Below the pieces are notes generated by a model. That model did not search any database. It saw nothing but the letters and a program-made list of their open reading frames with translations, and was not told the origin of the DNA. 64,000 nt of DNA from Glossina fuscipes (lineage: Eukaryota > Arthropoda > Insecta > Diptera > Glossinidae), in contig NW_023998432.1 in assembly GCF_014805625.2 (NCBI RefSeq), forward strand, positions 3,419,541 to 3,483,540. The letters run 5' to 3'. Of the stretch, positions 50,215 through 61,424 are shown piece by piece. The translations under genes and the position numbers were made by a program. Each line of letters starts with the position of its first letter. Position 1 is the first letter of the stretch.

Positions 50215-50885
50215 CGGAAAGCAAAGATATTCAAGGTTTTTGTTACATAGGCGGGTGGGCATTGCAGGGGGGTTCCTGTGATTGGTTTGGGTCACTTTCA
50301 AATTTTTTGCAAGTTTGTAGACGGTAACTTAATTTTTGCGAACGGGAGAATATTTACGACAGATAATATGCAGTTGGGCAAAACAGATGGACAGGTGGAC
50401 ATTAGGTCTACAATTTATATACCTTATGGGAGTTTTGAAGTTTGCTTCTCCCCGTTATAAATGTATTGAAAAAAAAACTAAGCTTTAATATATAGACTAT
50501 AACATTGAGTAGGTGCAGTCAATTTTTCTCATATTTGTACAGGCCTTATAGCGTCGTCCATACGTTCAAATTTTTTGTTCCTTTCAAAATACAGAGGTTT
50601 TCTCAGTGTACGCGGCCTTAGATCGATTTGGCGAATTTTCAATATCGACCTGCGTGGAAGAGCTTTCAATATCTCTGCCAAATTTAAAGTTGATAGCTTC
50701 AATTTTGCGAGTAATTAAATGTTTACAACGCGTATTATCGAGGAAAGCGTACTGAAACCGATTCAGAATGTGATGCTGCTTAAGAATATACATACTTTGT
50801 GGGAGGATGTGGAGGTTGTAAACCTTTTAACAACATGAATATACTCATACTCATCCTCCGGTGATAGATATAAAAATTTGCATAG
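50215..50885 (-). repeat. Dispersed repeat family 1, copy in the left arm of the long inverted repeat
   Basis: It carries the same modules as 28310-29185 ('gcgaacgggagaatatttac', 'gcagttgggcaaaacag', 'gcagtcaatttttctcatat', 'cagaggttttctcagtg'). The part from 50584 rightward is shared in inverted form with 53300 leftward. Confidence 0.65.
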
Positions 50886-51065
50886 ATATATATTCATATG
50901 AATAGATGTGCGTCTATTTAGAGCTTCTACCCATTTTTAAGGGATTTTCTCACATGCAGAAAAGGAGCTTTTCTGATAAAACGGCCATCTTTGCTTTTAA
51001 TGATAATCATAATATAAGTTACTTGAGGGGTGTTTTTACCCTCCTCTAAAATCAGAGGGACCTAA
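50584..51065 (+). repeat. Long inverted repeat, left arm
   Basis: It starts at 'caaaatacagaggttttctc' and ends at 'cagagggacctaa'. The reverse complement matches 52722-53300 along its length, and the translated frames in the two arms differ at only a handful of 69 residues over the outer 210 bp. The inner part includes 'gaaaaggagcttttctgata' and 'ggccatctttgcttttaatg'. Confidence 0.85.
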
Positions 51066-51606
51066 GCTGAATATTAAGACGTTTGGTACATGATAGTAAA
51101 GGAGTAAAAGAAAATAAATAAACATAATTTTTTGTTGATATATAAATAAATAAAGAAAACGGGCATGAATTTCGATGGAAGCTCATATTTGTTTCCTCGC
51201 AAAGATTTCTACTCTTTGTATTATTTATGTATACGCACATGTGTATGTATTTATATATATGTATATATAAGAAAGTTATTACTAAACTTAATTTTAATTT
51301 CTTAACGTCTGCACCGTCGTATCAAGGTATAAACAAAAGTAAACTTTTTCTTCATTTATAATTATCTTTAATTCAATTAATTCATGCAATGACTGTACTT
51401 TATTTAAATTTAAACAGTGTAGTGACCCCGTACACATATATGAATTTGTATGCGCTTAAAACACACATTTGCTTGCTATGCTGTCACGGGGAGCACGTTA
51501 GGTATGTCAAATGCTTGCAATGCATATAGAACCACGAATAGTTCACAAACTATTTTGAACGACGTGAAGAGTAAAATAAATTCAACTTTTTCCATCTGTC
51601 TTTTAA

Positions 51607-52215
51607 CCCTTTCCACTCCGAGCGTTTTTTTACTCAAAAGTGCGACAACTCTGTGAGATTATTGCGTTGGAGCATCTGAAAAATGAAAAAGATCTGTTGT
51701 TATAAATTTATTTATAGAGAAGAAATACAATTTGATATTTATATTTTGTAATTCAACTTAGTGTGATATTTGTGAAAGCAATCTCCCATATACACCCGTG
51801 GCTTATTTGGACATGTGTCACAGTATATTTTACCTACTGGAACTTCATCACTCTCTGTAATATCTTGCCAATCGTCATCATCTTCATCTATTTCTTCAGA
51901 ATAACTACCAATGTCATGAGTATCACTCTTAATAACATATACTTTCCGTTTTTTTTGTACTATTATGTCGCTATCATCACTGCTATCAGTATCAGTATAT
52001 TCACTTTGTATTTCATTATCACTTTCGTTTTCACTGATCTCAAAACTTTCCCAATAATCTCCTTCTTCCATGTTTTCTCAAGGGTAAATCTATCTAACAT
52101 AAAATAAAATTTAAAATTTGTTAGTCATTGAATGCAAACTTCGGAAAGCGGCGCGAACAAAGTTAGTGCAATGAAAGCATATGGCGCAATAACGGCGCCT
52201 ACGGAGTGCAAAGAG
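51607..52215 (-). mobile_element. piggyBac-type mini-element (609 bp) with TTAA target duplication
   Basis: TTAA stands at 51603-51606 and 52216-52219. The left end reads CCCTTTCCACTCCGAGCG and the right end, reverse-complemented, CTCTTTGCACTCCGTAGG: short imperfect inverted repeats beginning with the C-rich start typical of piggyBac. The element encloses a 110-codon minus-strand frame that joins an acidic N-terminal region to a piggyBac-like C-terminal Cys/His motif; the DDD catalytic core is absent. It lies between the arms of the long inverted repeat. Confidence 0.85.
51739..52071 (-). CDS. piggyBac-derived mini-protein (acidic N-terminus plus half zinc motif), 110 aa
   Basis: An intact ATG-to-stop frame inside the piggyBac mini-element. 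Residues 1-75 are strongly acidic and Ser-rich (MEEGDYWESFEISENESDNE), with a basic patch KKRK at 40-43, as in the N-terminus of piggyBac transposases. Residues 84-104 read C-D-T-C-P-N-K-P ... G-D-C-F-x-x-Y-H, the second half of the cross-brace zinc finger that ends many piggyBac transposases and binds the element's ends. The first CxxC pair and the whole RNase H-like core are missing. It may simply be an internal-deletion remnant. If translated, it could bind DNA poorly or act as a competitor; no function is shown. Confidence 0.6.
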   Translation of the reverse strand: MEEGDYWESFEISENESDNEIQSEYTDTDSSDDSDIIVQKKRKVYVIKSDTHDIGSYSEEIDEDDDDWQDITESDEVPVGKIYCDTCPNKPRVYMGDCFHKYHTKLNYKI

Positions 52216-52219
52216 TTAA

Positions 52220-52720
52220 GATAGCGATTATGACCACAAAGTGTTGTTTTTGTTCTTCATGTACTTATAATGCTTTGCTTTTTTGCTGCTGTCGTTTTAC
52301 AGTGTCATTGAAAACGTTAACATCCATCGAAATTTTGGAGATTGTATATAATCCGCTTAGAGCTGTTTATTCAACGTCGTATAGTCTTTTAAGTACGTTA
52401 CTCCCCTGCTGCGTTGTAGGTGTGATCTGATAAAATGGCCCAAATGCGGCACATAGCAGTATTTTGTATACTTGCACCAGTGCCAGAAGCGAAGTTCTAC
52501 AGTTAATTTTTTCCCTGCGTGCGCTTATATTGTCATTTCTTTTTACATTACATACTCAGCTAAGTAATAAGTAAAAAATCTTATTTCTTTTCGGTTTCGA
52601 TTTATATAATATTAAAAGGAGTGCAAAGAGTGCAAAATATGTGACTATCGTTATTTTAAATTCCCAAGTACACGCACAATACCAACGCTGCAGCGGACCA
52701 AACATCGCCTTTATATTCGG
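52220..52720. other. Spacer within the inverted repeat loop
   Basis: Sequence between the piggyBac element and the right arm. The 74-codon plus-strand frame at 52206-52430 starts inside the element end and has no motif. No gene. Confidence 0.4.
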
Positions 52721-52721
52721 T

Positions 52722-53300
52722 TTAGGTCCCTCCGATTTTACAGGAGGGTACTTTTTTTTTTGTAAGCATTAAAAGTGATTCAAGCAATTTTTTATTAAAA
52801 GATTTGTTGTGATGTTAGATTTTTATTACCTTAAATTTCTACTTTGTATATGCATTTAACGATATCGTAAAAACGCCCTTCAAGTAACATTATTAGGATT
52901 GTCATCAAAAGCAAAGATGGCCGTTTTATCAGAAAAGCTCCTTAGAAATGGGTAGAAGCTCTAAATAGACGCACATCTATTCATATGAATATATATCTAT
53001 ACAAGTTTTTACATCTATCACCGAAGGATGAGTATGGGTATATTCATGTTGTTAAAAGGTTTACAACCTCCACATCCTCCCACAAAGTATGTATATTCTT
53101 AAGCACCATCACATTCTGAATCGATTTCAGTACGCTTTCCTCGATAATGCGTGTTGTAAACATTTTCTTACTCGCAAAATTGAAGCTATCAACTTCAAAT
53201 TTGGCAGAGAGATTGAAAGCTCTTCCACGCAGGTCGATATTGAAAATTCGCCAAATCGATCTAAGGCCGCGTACACTGAGAAAACCTCTGTATTTTGAAA
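52722..53300 (-). repeat. Long inverted repeat, right arm
   Basis: From 'ttaggtccctccgattttac' to 'aaacctctgtattttg' it mirrors the left arm, interrupted by about 100 extra bases near 52755-52870. Its outer part (53000-53312) is a family 1 module in plus orientation. Confidence 0.85.
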
Positions 53301-53319
53301 GGAACAATAAATTGAATCT

Positions 53320-54500
53320 TTACTTAGTAGTCATAAAGTACAGCAGATAAATCATTGCCTTATTTGTGTTATTTTCATTATCTTTGGATTGTCAATTTAA
53401 TTAAGCGGGCCATAGGGTAGATTAACATTATCAAAGTTATGTGATCTATCGGCGAGCCATCTATTGAAGAAAAATACGTGTAATTTTATCTTATTCTATT
53501 ACTTTTATTTACAATATCTACTTCAGGCATGGCACGTATTTTTTCATAAACTTATCTACTCAGAAATAGAGGAACAAAATGAACAGTAGCCGAACTCCTT
53601 AGTCTTTCCAAATAATATATAATTTCTTTTCATGTGGGTAACACGGATGTTGGCAATTGCGTTTTTCAAAATTTGGGCACAATATCAGTTTTCAGTTGAT
53701 TTTCGACAGCACGTTTATGCGACACATATTCAAACATATTATCTTGGGCTAAAATTGATGATTGATTGTTCTTGTTAACCAGTTACGAGGAATATATGTA
53801 GGGTAGTACCTTTTAACATGATCCCTTTGGGTCGTGTATGTACCTATTTCGTATGTGGCTTTTAGGTGATTGTCCTAAATTTTCGATGGGTAAGGGCGTG
53901 CCTTTGTAATTAATTGTATTAAAAGTCTTACATTATTATATTATTCGAATATAATTTAAAATTGTCTACGGTACAAAACGAACAATCAAGTTCAATATAG
54001 TATTGTATAATATAGTAGGGAATTTTTTTTATCTTATCTTATTTTATTTTTAAATATGTCTACATTATGGCATAAATGTGTGTGTTACATATATATGAGG
54101 AGGTATGATTTTTGTAGTTGCAAGTAAGTTATTATAGTTTTATACTGTTAAAACTCATCTTATTGTATAAATTATGAATACATAACGCTTTTGTACATCA
54201 GTTGATATGAATGTATATTTCTATTTTATTATAGTATCTGCTGCAGAAATTTTTACAAAATAATCAACTACAAACCTCTCTCACTATTAAAACGACTACA
54301 ACTGCAACAATAACAACAATTCGTAATTATCACGATAATTTTTTAAAGCTGTAAAAATGTAAAAAAAAGTTAACTTTACGCGTTCTTAATACTCAACAAC
54401 AATAATAACAACAATAACTGAAATAAACTTAATAAATTTTTTAATAATTAAGACAAGCGAACTACTCATAAGCTGACCTGACCGCTGGCTAATTTAGAAG
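53320..54500. other. Spacer and probable egghead 5' leader
   Basis: AT-rich. A diverged family-2-like phrase may lie at 53690-53900. Upstream of the egghead start (54280-54420) the sequence is rich in 'acaataacaacaat', common in fly 5' leaders. Confidence 0.4.
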
Positions 54501-54527
54501 CATCACAGTTGTATATATTGGACCATA

Positions 54528-56733
54528 ATGAATTCACACACAAAACATCTGCTGCATTGTGCATTGCTTGTTGTAGTAATTTTTGTTTTTGAAATATTTT
54601 CTGGTGGTATTAAAATTGATGAGAACTCATTTACGGTGCTCGATCCCTGGATCGAGTATGGACAAATGGGAGCCATACTTTTATATCTATTACGTTTTCT
54701 AACATTTCTGACTTTACCGCAAGTATTATTCAATTTTTGCGGTTTGATCTTTTACAATGCCTTCCCCGAAAAAGTTGTGCTCAAAGGCAGTCCACTATTA
54801 GCACCGTTCATTTGCATAAGGGTGGTGACGCGCGGTGACTTTCCCGATTTAGTTAAAACGAATGTATTACGCAATATGAATACCTGCTTGGATACGGGTT
54901 TGGAAAATTTTCTAATCGAAGTAGTTACAGATAAAGCAGTTAATTTGGCACATCATCGTCGCATACGTGAAATTGTCGTACCCAAAGAGTATAAAACACG
55001 AACTGGAGCTCTATTCAAATCGCGTGCACTTCAGTATTGCCTAGAAGATAATGTTAATGTATTAAATGATAACGATTGGATAGTGCATCTTGACGAGGAA
55101 ACTTTATTGACGGAGAATTCGGTGCGTGGTATAATAAATTTTGTCTTGGATGGTAAACATCCGTTCGGACAGGGATTGATTACCTATGCCAACGAAAATG
55201 TTGTCAATTGGCTGACCACGTTGGCCGATAGTTTTCGCGTATCTGATGATATGGGTAAGCTGAGATTACAATTCAAATTATTCCATAAACCGCTGTTCAG
55301 CTGGAAAGGCAGTTACGTTGTAACGCAGGTAAAGGAAAAGAATATCATAAAATAAATTATGTTTATTAATCCTAAGTAAATAATTATTGTTTATACCCCG
55401 CACCATTGTGGCACATATTAAGTTAGTGCAGTCGTGTATAACATGCAGAAGGGCTTAAGATATACCCATCTTTTTTTACAGCGATCGATTCACAGTCATA
55501 ATTTGAGTTGATCTAAGCCTATCTGTCCGTCTCACGTCTGTCCATGTGAATTTGGCGTCAAGCAACAGATCGCAATTTTTGAGATTTTTCGATGAAATTT
55601 GTTATAGTGACGCGTTTCGATCCAAGGACGAGCGCTATTGAAAATGGTTCGGATTGGACCTCTTTGTCGACCACTCCCCATCTAACGCCCTATTCTAAGA
55701 AGTCATTATATGGAAATAAGTTGCAATTTTCAAAAGGCCTCAAAAAGGTGGCTAAGTAGTAGTATTTGGATATTATAAATTGGTATGAAACCTTTGAAAG
55801 GATTGGGACAATTTTTGAACCCGCTTTCATGTAGCGAAAACTGAAGTTCATACGACAAAAACGCATAATTTTCAATGCTTTATCATGAAAATTACACCAT
55901 AAAAGTAATTTAACATAAAAAAATTAACTGTAAGAAATTTGGACCATCTCGGTCTATTTTTTGATTCCTACGCTAATAAGTACATTCACGAAAATTGATG
56001 CTTTGTAGGGCAGAAAAATTCAAGTTTTAATATAAGGTGATGAAAATCGTTCCATAATAGCAATTTCATACAAAATTAGGCAATGTGGTGTAGGGTAATT
56101 AAATGTCGGCCTTGCCCGACTATGATGTTCTTACTTGTTTTTTGTTGTTTATTTATTTAGGTTGGTGCTGAACGTCAAGTATCGTTTGATAATGGTGTCG
56201 ATGGTTCGGTGGCGGAAGATTGTTTCTTTGCTATGCGTGCCTTTGCTCAAGGTTTTACTTTTAATTTCATTGAAGGTGAAATGTATGAAAAGTCTCCGTT
56301 CACCTTACTGGACTTTCTACAGCAACGTAAACGTTGGCTTCAAGGTATACTGCTGGTCGTGCACTCGAAAATGATACCATTCAAGCATAAATTATTGCTC
56401 GGTATTAGCGTCTATTCGTGGGTAACAATGCCGCTGTCTACATCGAATATCGTATTTGCCGGCTTATACCCCATACCCTGCCCCAATCTTGTCGATTTTG
56501 TATGCGCCTTTATAGCAGCAGTTAATATTTATATGTATGTGTTCGGTGTCATCAAATCATTCTCGTTATATCGCTTCGGAGTGGTAAAGTTTATGGCCTG
56601 CGTATTGGGTGCTGTATGCACAATACCTGTTAATGTAGTGATTGAAAACATTGCAGTCGTTTGGGGTCTTGTGGGAAAAAAACATAAATTTTATGTAGTG
56701 CAAAAAGATGTAAGAGTCTTGGAGACAGTTTAA
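54528..56733 (+). CDS. egh: Egghead, beta-1,4-mannosyltransferase (glycosphingolipid synthesis)
   Basis: Two coding exons, 54528-55328 and 56161-56733, joined in phase 0 to 457 aa, the Drosophila length by recollection. Egghead adds mannose to glucosylceramide to make mactosylceramide in the Golgi or ER; in Drosophila it is needed for epithelial and oocyte signalling with brainiac. Membrane helices are visible near residues 7-27 and 47-75, with several more after about 340. The GT2 catalytic features are present: IVHLDEET (D about 189), DGSVAEDCFF (ED about 286-287) and QQRKRW (321-326), the Q-x-x-R-W motif of processive-type GT2 enzymes. The single coding intron (832 bp) has GT-AG borders and is almost filled by a family 2 repeat. 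Confidence 0.96.
55390..56146 (+). repeat. Dispersed repeat family 2, near full-length copy in the egghead intron
   Basis: The left end is 'tataccccgcaccattgtgg', and the right end 'ggtgtagggtaattaaatgt' followed by 'cggccttgcccgactatg' and 'ttcttacttgt'. Left and reversed right ends share 'ACCC(c/t)(g/a)CACCA', so the ends are loosely inverted. It stops 15 bp before the splice acceptor of exon 2. Confidence 0.6.
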
Positions 56734-57155
56734 ATCAAATGCCACAATGCAACCGAATTAAACGGTACATATAACAATACATATGCTAACATGCTGTTCA
56801 TTTCACATTCAAAAGATTTTTGTGATAATATTACGATAGTAACGGGAAAAACGACAGTTTTTTTGCTTCTTTTTTCCGCGTTCGTTTTTTTTTTTTTTTC
56901 ATTAAGTTGAAATGATGTTTAAGCAACCCTGCTATATTTTGTAATATAAGCATAAACCAAAACAGTGATGCTAGTAACACTTCCTTTTGCAATGACATCA
57001 TATTAAATTTAATTAATTAAATTAACTAAGTAAACAGATCAAACCAATGTTCATCGCACACAAGCATCATTTAATTTATACGCACTTTCACATATAACAC
57101 ATAAAAAACACAATTTACAAACATGTATAACTTAAGTTTAAAACTTCTTATATAC

Positions 57156-57201
<46 letters not shown>

Positions 57202-57480
57202 TATATATTTAAATATATTCTTATATATTCTGATATATATATATATATAGATATATAATTACATAATATATGTACTATATATATAAATATATTTATATAA
57301 ATATACGTAAGTATATAATATACATATATATAAAGTGTTATTGCTTGGGTTTACCTCCGTTTATTTTTTTAGTATATATAAATCAAGTTTAAGTTCAGAA
57401 TAAATATTTTTTTTATATTGTTATATACATTGCTTTTGTGTATACAAGAAAGTCTATATATTTAAGGTGCTTAAACAAGT
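56734..57480. other. egghead 3'UTR region
   Basis: AT-rich with TA tracts at 57155-57240. AATAAA near 57399 is a candidate polyadenylation signal. Confidence 0.45.
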
Positions 57481-58112
57481 AATTGTACAGCAAGCAGTCG
57501 TGATAACTCGTAACGAGCAAACTGTCATAAGCACTCACAATGACATTGAACGTTATAAGTAACCGTATTTATATTTTCATTTTTTTGTTTTTTGAAACTT
57601 CCCTTTTTAAACTTTCATATATAAATATAAGAACGTTGAAAAAGAGCAAAATCGAAAAGTATTCATAAATACAAAAAATGCCAAGAAAAACGAAAGACAA
57701 ATGCAAACAATCACAGAAAAAAAGGAAGAAAGAAACAAATGAACACATGGAGACACATAAGTTTTCTTCTAATTTACATATAGAGAATTCAGACGTATGT
57801 AAACACGAATGAAAATACTTTCTCCTAGATATTATACCAGGTACTTAGAATAAACGAAATACTGCAAAACTGCGAAACTTTGATCATCACATAGTAATTA
57901 TATCAAAGGTTGTTTTTGTTATAACCGGAAACCTTTAACCTCTTCATGCGATAGCAATACTTGCAGCCATACGCATACCCAACCATATATATATTCATAA
58001 TATATATTTTTTTTTATTGTAATTGTTTTGTTAATATAAAGTTTTTTGTTGTTTGTTATATTTTAGAAAGAAGAAACATACATAAAATAAATATAATAAA
58101 ATATATATATAT

Positions 58113-58143
<31 letters not shown>

Positions 58144-58180
58144 ACATATATATATATGTATAATATAATATAATATATAT

Positions 58181-58211
<31 letters not shown>

Positions 58212-60350
58212 CTTGTCACAGTATTTAAAATTTAATTTCTAAACAAAAAAAAAACAGCAAGTTATTTAAGATTCAGCTTTACGCACATGAAACACGTTTT
58301 TTCCATCCACGCTTTGATTCGTCTAAATGGTTTCATTTTAATTGATTAAAAATCTTATAAGAAACTTTAATTAAAACTCACCAAATTTTTGATAATTTTT
58401 TAACAAATTGTTTTACTCAAACACACAACTGCTTAGATATGCGTTCGGTTTCTCTGGTTCCAATTCCGAATGCAGATCAAGGCGAATCGTGGATAATCAT
58501 CACTTATCGCTTTTAATTTTTCCCTTATTTCTAAAAATTTCAAATTGGTACCTGCTATGTAGATCTCTTATTGCTAGTTAAAATTATGAAAATTTTTAAA
58601 TTTTTTTCTGAAGTTTTTAATAATAGTTTTAAAATTGAATTTATCATATTATTGAATTCAAACTCAATTTGTCCGATTTTAAGTAAGGCACATCTCGTGT
58701 ACAGTTGGGTTCAGATTTTCACGCTAGCAAAAAATAGTTGATGGCGCCTCTTATACATATTTTGAGATATTATAAAAAAAAATTTCTTTTGGCAGCATCA
58801 TGTGAAGTTTATCAAAATTTTAGCCTTTTTTGTCTCGCCATGTTTAAATTGTTACATTAAAATTAACTAATATCGTAATATGCTTTAGGGATAAGTAAGA
58901 CTAGTTTCCAAGAATTTTCGTAACAAAGAATATGTGTTTGCGCTGTTGTATCTTTTAGTTATCAAGTTAATGATAAATGTATAATTTTACACAAATATAA
59001 AGATCAAAAAGGAAAGAAAAAAGCAAAGCAATATACTGTACTACTATAGTAATAATAATTGCTTTAATAATTAATTCAAATAATTAATAAAAGTTAAATG
59101 AAAAGAAAGCATTGATCTCATAAAATTCATATTCACTATATCGGATAAATAAATCACTGATGAATAATTAAATTAGAATTTTATATATTTTTCCCAAAAG
59201 TAATTAAGTTGTTTTATTTTTAAGTTTCCGAAATTATTGCACAATTAAAAATTTTTCTAATATCAACATATTTATGACCATATGAAGATATATTTCTCGT
59301 TCACTTTCTCTCTCTCTTATTTAATGTTCTGATTAAACGTAGTGGAGCTGCTAATATACGTGGGTACGATATGTAATTGTCCTTCCGTGTCTCTAAATAA
59401 AAAACACCATATACGTAATAATATTTATTATAATATTATTATTATTTAATTTATTGACAAAAATCCTTTAACAAGTAAGGAAATTCATTTTATCAGCGCA
59501 AGGACACTTGACCAAAGCCCTATTCTTTGGATTAGCCAAAAACGCAGATTCGGAAAGCGAAGTGTTGGTGGGTCTAGTGGTTTGTTAATATCGTTGATGT
59601 TATTTTTATTTGGCTTAAACAAATAATATTCTGGCATCAAATATATTCTTCTTTTCGATTTTAAGAAATTCGGAAAATGCGAATTGCAAGAAACTGTACG
59701 TCATCGTAACGAGAAGACGCTACAACTTTGATTGTACGGTAATGGAAGCTAAGTAATTCATGGAACGATACGAGAACCCGCATTGATTTATTTATGACAA
59801 TAACATTTTTAGACATTTTCTAAGACCGGGACTTCTGTAATTTGAAATATTTGTTCGAGTTTCACTATACGCTTACTACATATGTTTACAATGAGTAAAA
59901 TAATTCAAAAACATTAGATACATACGATAGTACATTTTGCTAGCAACATTTGCGCAGCAAAATTATTAAGTTTAGCTAAAAATATTATATATATAAGATA
60001 GGACATTTCGCTACCAACATTTTTATTATTAGATTTATCAGAAGGCATTCGATAAAAACAAATAATATTAAAGACCTTAAGAAAGAGAGTAACAAACTGA
60101 AATAGGAACATTTACTGAAAATTGTACGAGAAGTGTGCGTAAGTTTACACTACGAACATGTTGTAACATGAACACATGCTGCACTATGACGTTTTAAGTA
60201 GTAGTGTGCGTGAGTGTATTGGAGCTAAAGCAGAAATGCTTATGTACGGTTGTGCGTACATTCGCTAAAGCACGCAAAAGTTTTCAACTTTTGATTTTTC
60301 TATGCTTGGCTGTTTTTATTTTTAGTACTAGATTTTCATCCTCTACAATA
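57481..60350. other. Intergenic, AT-rich
   Basis: (TA)n-type simple sequence at about 58098-58215 creates Ile/Tyr frames on both strands. No gene that I can support. Confidence 0.45.
58098..58215. repeat. (TA)n microsatellite cluster
   Basis: Several interrupted TA runs in tandem. Confidence 0.9.
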
Positions 60351-60359
60351 TAGACTGGG

Positions 60360-60625
60360 TGCGGCTGATTTCTTCTTTTTCTAAAACAAAAGTCTTTGTT
60401 GCGTAGGCGTATGGGCGCTGTAGGCGCGTCCTTTGAAAAGTTTACGTCATTTTCAAATTCTTCTGCAAACTTATAGTTGATATCTTCATTGTCACTAAAG
60501 GAAAAATGTTTGCCACGAATACTACATAGATGGACAAACTACTGCATTTCAGTTTTGATTTTTGGCCTAGCATTTATATACCTTGTAAAGTTTTAAAGTT
60601 TGGTTCTGGCTTACAAATTCCGATC
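60360..60625 (-). repeat. Dispersed repeat family 1, single-module fragment
   Basis: 'gggtgcggctgatttcttct', 'cgcgtcctttgaaaagttta', 'gatatcttcattgtcac' and 'tatataccttgtaaagtttt' match the second module of the 9755-10610 copy in order. Confidence 0.6.
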
Positions 60626-60629
60626 GTGG

Positions 60630-61420
60630 TTACTCGATATCGATTTCAGTTTGGTTCTTTTTTTTTGACACCATCACAATTTAGCATAACATTGCAGTAT
60701 ATATATTGGAACATTGTCAGCCATCACTGTTCATTTTGTCTGAAATTAATTTTTTCTTTACAATAAAGTACTTACTACTAAATTATTAATGTTGCTTTCC
60801 GAAGTGCTTATACTCGCTAACGGCTATAAAACTTCGTTATTATATATATATATATTTTTTTTTGATAACTTCAGTATATTTATTTAATGTTTTAAAAGTT
60901 AATTTATAAAGCCTACTATTTTCAAAACACGTTCTAATATTTTATTTCTAAGAAAGAGCATAAGGGTATTATATAATACTACATAATATTACGTATTGTG
61001 TAATCATTAAATATATGTTTTCTTATTTTAAAATTTTTAAATTTTTTATTGTGCGATGAGAACACAAAATGCACGTCTGCTGCAGATTTTCTCCAAATAT
61101 AATAAGTGAGGCGGCGCATCAGGCACAGCATTTGTATACCCACTTTCGGCAAATTATGTAATTTGTTTCATTTAGGATGTGGCATCCTTGTCGTATACGC
61201 ATTGTTTATGTTATTTTGTTTTTTGCTTTCTCCCTAATTTTCGCAACAAAAAACTAAAAGTACTTCGTTCATCCATATGAGTTTAGAATAAATTTAACGT
61301 ATATTGAGAAGAAAAGAAAATGAAAGATTTATACAATTTAAGAAAATAGCAACGACACTGATTAGTTTTAAAAAATATATTCCATAGCTATCGTTGTTTT
61401 AATAACATATTTATATTATG
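60630..61420. other. Upstream region of Cht11
   Basis: AT-rich. 'atagctatcgttgttttaat' at about 61385 is near the likely start of transcription, but no clear core promoter is visible. Confidence 0.35.
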
Positions 61421-61424
61421 ATAA

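Noticed and set aside
50584..50793. 69-aa minus-strand frame conserved in the inverted copy at 53089-53298
   Set aside because: Its similarity comes from the inverted repeat DNA; other family 1 copies show it broken by stops.
51763..52107. 114-aa hydrophobic plus-strand frame
   Set aside because: Antisense of the acidic piggyBac-derived frame; GAT/GAA-rich codons give Ile/Phe/Ser on the other strand.
58031..58219. Ile/Tyr-rich frames on both strands
   Set aside because: TA microsatellite translation.
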